From: Fibrobacter sp. UBA1765
Lineage (GTDB): Bacteria > Fibrobacterota > Fibrobacteria > Fibrobacterales > Fibrobacteraceae
DNA length: 23,866 nucleotides
Direction: 5' to 3'
NCBI GenBank assembly: GCA_002314675.1
Contig: DCGZ01000086.1
Coordinates: forward strand, 1 to 23,866
Position 1 is the first letter of the stretch; each line of letters opens with the position of its first letter. The translations under genes were made by a program, and so were the position numbers. This document shows, one piece after another, positions 23,567-23,866 of this stretch. Below the pieces are notes generated by a model that saw nothing but the letters and a program-made list of their open reading frames with translations, did no database searches and was not told the DNA's origin.

Positions 23567-23604
23567 TGAAAAAAATAAGGGCCCGCTTATGGCGGACCCT
23601 TATT
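23567..23604 (-). terminator. Terminator of enolase
   Basis: 13-bp stem with one mismatch (23574-23586 with 23592-23604, core AATAAGGG / CCCTTATT) and a 5-nt loop; on the minus strand it is followed by a T-run. It lies 22 nt after the enolase stop. Confidence 0.88.
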
Positions 23605-23626
23605 TCCACTTAAAAGGAGCTAATGA

Positions 23627-23866
23627 TTACTTAGCCTTTGCAGCCTTCTTGGCAGCGCACTTCTTGCAAGCAGCCTTAGCAGCCGGCTTTGCAGCCTTGC
23701 GCGGGTCACCTGCGTATACAGCAGCCTTGCCGAGTTCTTCTTCGATGCGGAGGAGGCGGTTGTACTTGCAAACGCGGTCTGTACGGGAGAGGGAACCGGT
23801 CTTGATCTGGCCAGCTGCAGTACCAACTGCGAGGTCAGCAATGAAGGTGTCTTCTGTTTCGCCAGA
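23627..23866 (-). CDS. eno: Enolase, C-terminal part (cut by the window edge), with extra Lys/Ala tail
   Basis: The last 79 residues of enolase, the glycolytic enzyme converting 2-phosphoglycerate to phosphoenolpyruvate. SGETEDTFIADLAVGTAAGQ and IKTGSLSRTDRVCKYNRLLR are the highly conserved C-terminal enolase motifs, followed by IEEELGKAAVYAG. Instead of ending there, as most bacterial enolases do within a few residues, the protein continues for about 26 residues. This tail is built of Lys, Ala and Cys (DPRKAAKPAAKAACKKC, ending AKAK) and includes a CxxC. The stop codon is TAA at 23627-23629 and a terminator follows. The 5' part is outside the window. The tail is in the same frame as the core and read without interruption, so it is part of the protein as sequenced. 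Confidence 0.93.
   Translation of the reverse strand, partial: SGETEDTFIADLAVGTAAGQIKTGSLSRTDRVCKYNRLLRIEEELGKAAVYAGDPRKAAKPAAKAACKKCAAKKAAKAK

Overview
The window looks like a chromosomal segment of a Gram-negative bacterium of the Fibrobacterota, most likely Fibrobacter or a close relative. The reasons are a fused SecDF with a long Ala/Asp/Lys insert, a long CtpA with the insert typical of the Fibrobacterota/Chlorobi/Bacteroidota group, a compact sigma-70 factor, a dciA (DUF721) gene directly before gyrB, moderate GC content, and glycogen/maltodextrin genes. The genus is inferred from gene style, not from a marker match. Most genes are housekeeping. I see no phage, IS element, CRISPR array, tRNA or rRNA.

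Layout, left to right. 1-1316: a LytS-type sensor histidine kinase (minus) with repeats directly after its stop. 1516-2361: a sigma-70 factor (plus), transcribed divergently. 2497-3159: a hemolysin III family membrane protein. 3308-9225: a tightly spaced plus-strand cluster of ctpA-like protease, MlaE-like lipid-transport permease, dciA, gyrB and a long-chain polyprenyl diphosphate synthase, ending at a perfect 34-nt palindrome that can terminate both strands. 9375-10295: CorA (minus). 10649-13294: fused SecDF (minus). 13787-15108: a GH13 alpha-amylase-family gene (minus) broken by an apparent one-base frameshift. 15269-17242: 4-alpha-glucanotransferase MalQ (minus). 17502-17645: a 47-residue cysteine-containing small protein (plus). 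17751-23362: a five-gene oligopeptide/oligosaccharide-type ABC transporter operon (minus; lipoprotein, two permeases, two ATPases). 23627-23866: the 3' end of enolase (minus) with an unusual Lys/Ala-rich tail.

Gene functions. GH13 and MalQ would process maltodextrin or glycogen. The ABC operon imports peptides or oligosaccharides. CtpA, MlaE and SecDF belong to the envelope. DciA and GyrB belong to replication and topology.

The most distinctive non-coding signal is a family of degenerate tandem 7-nt repeats at seven intergenic places. The units differ from place to place, but the 7-nt register is kept. Two of them share a hairpin module whose stem sequence changes while pairing is preserved, and several abut stop codons. 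Other points of interest are the GH13 frameshift, the small Cys protein, a doubled inverted repeat after GH13, and the enolase tail.
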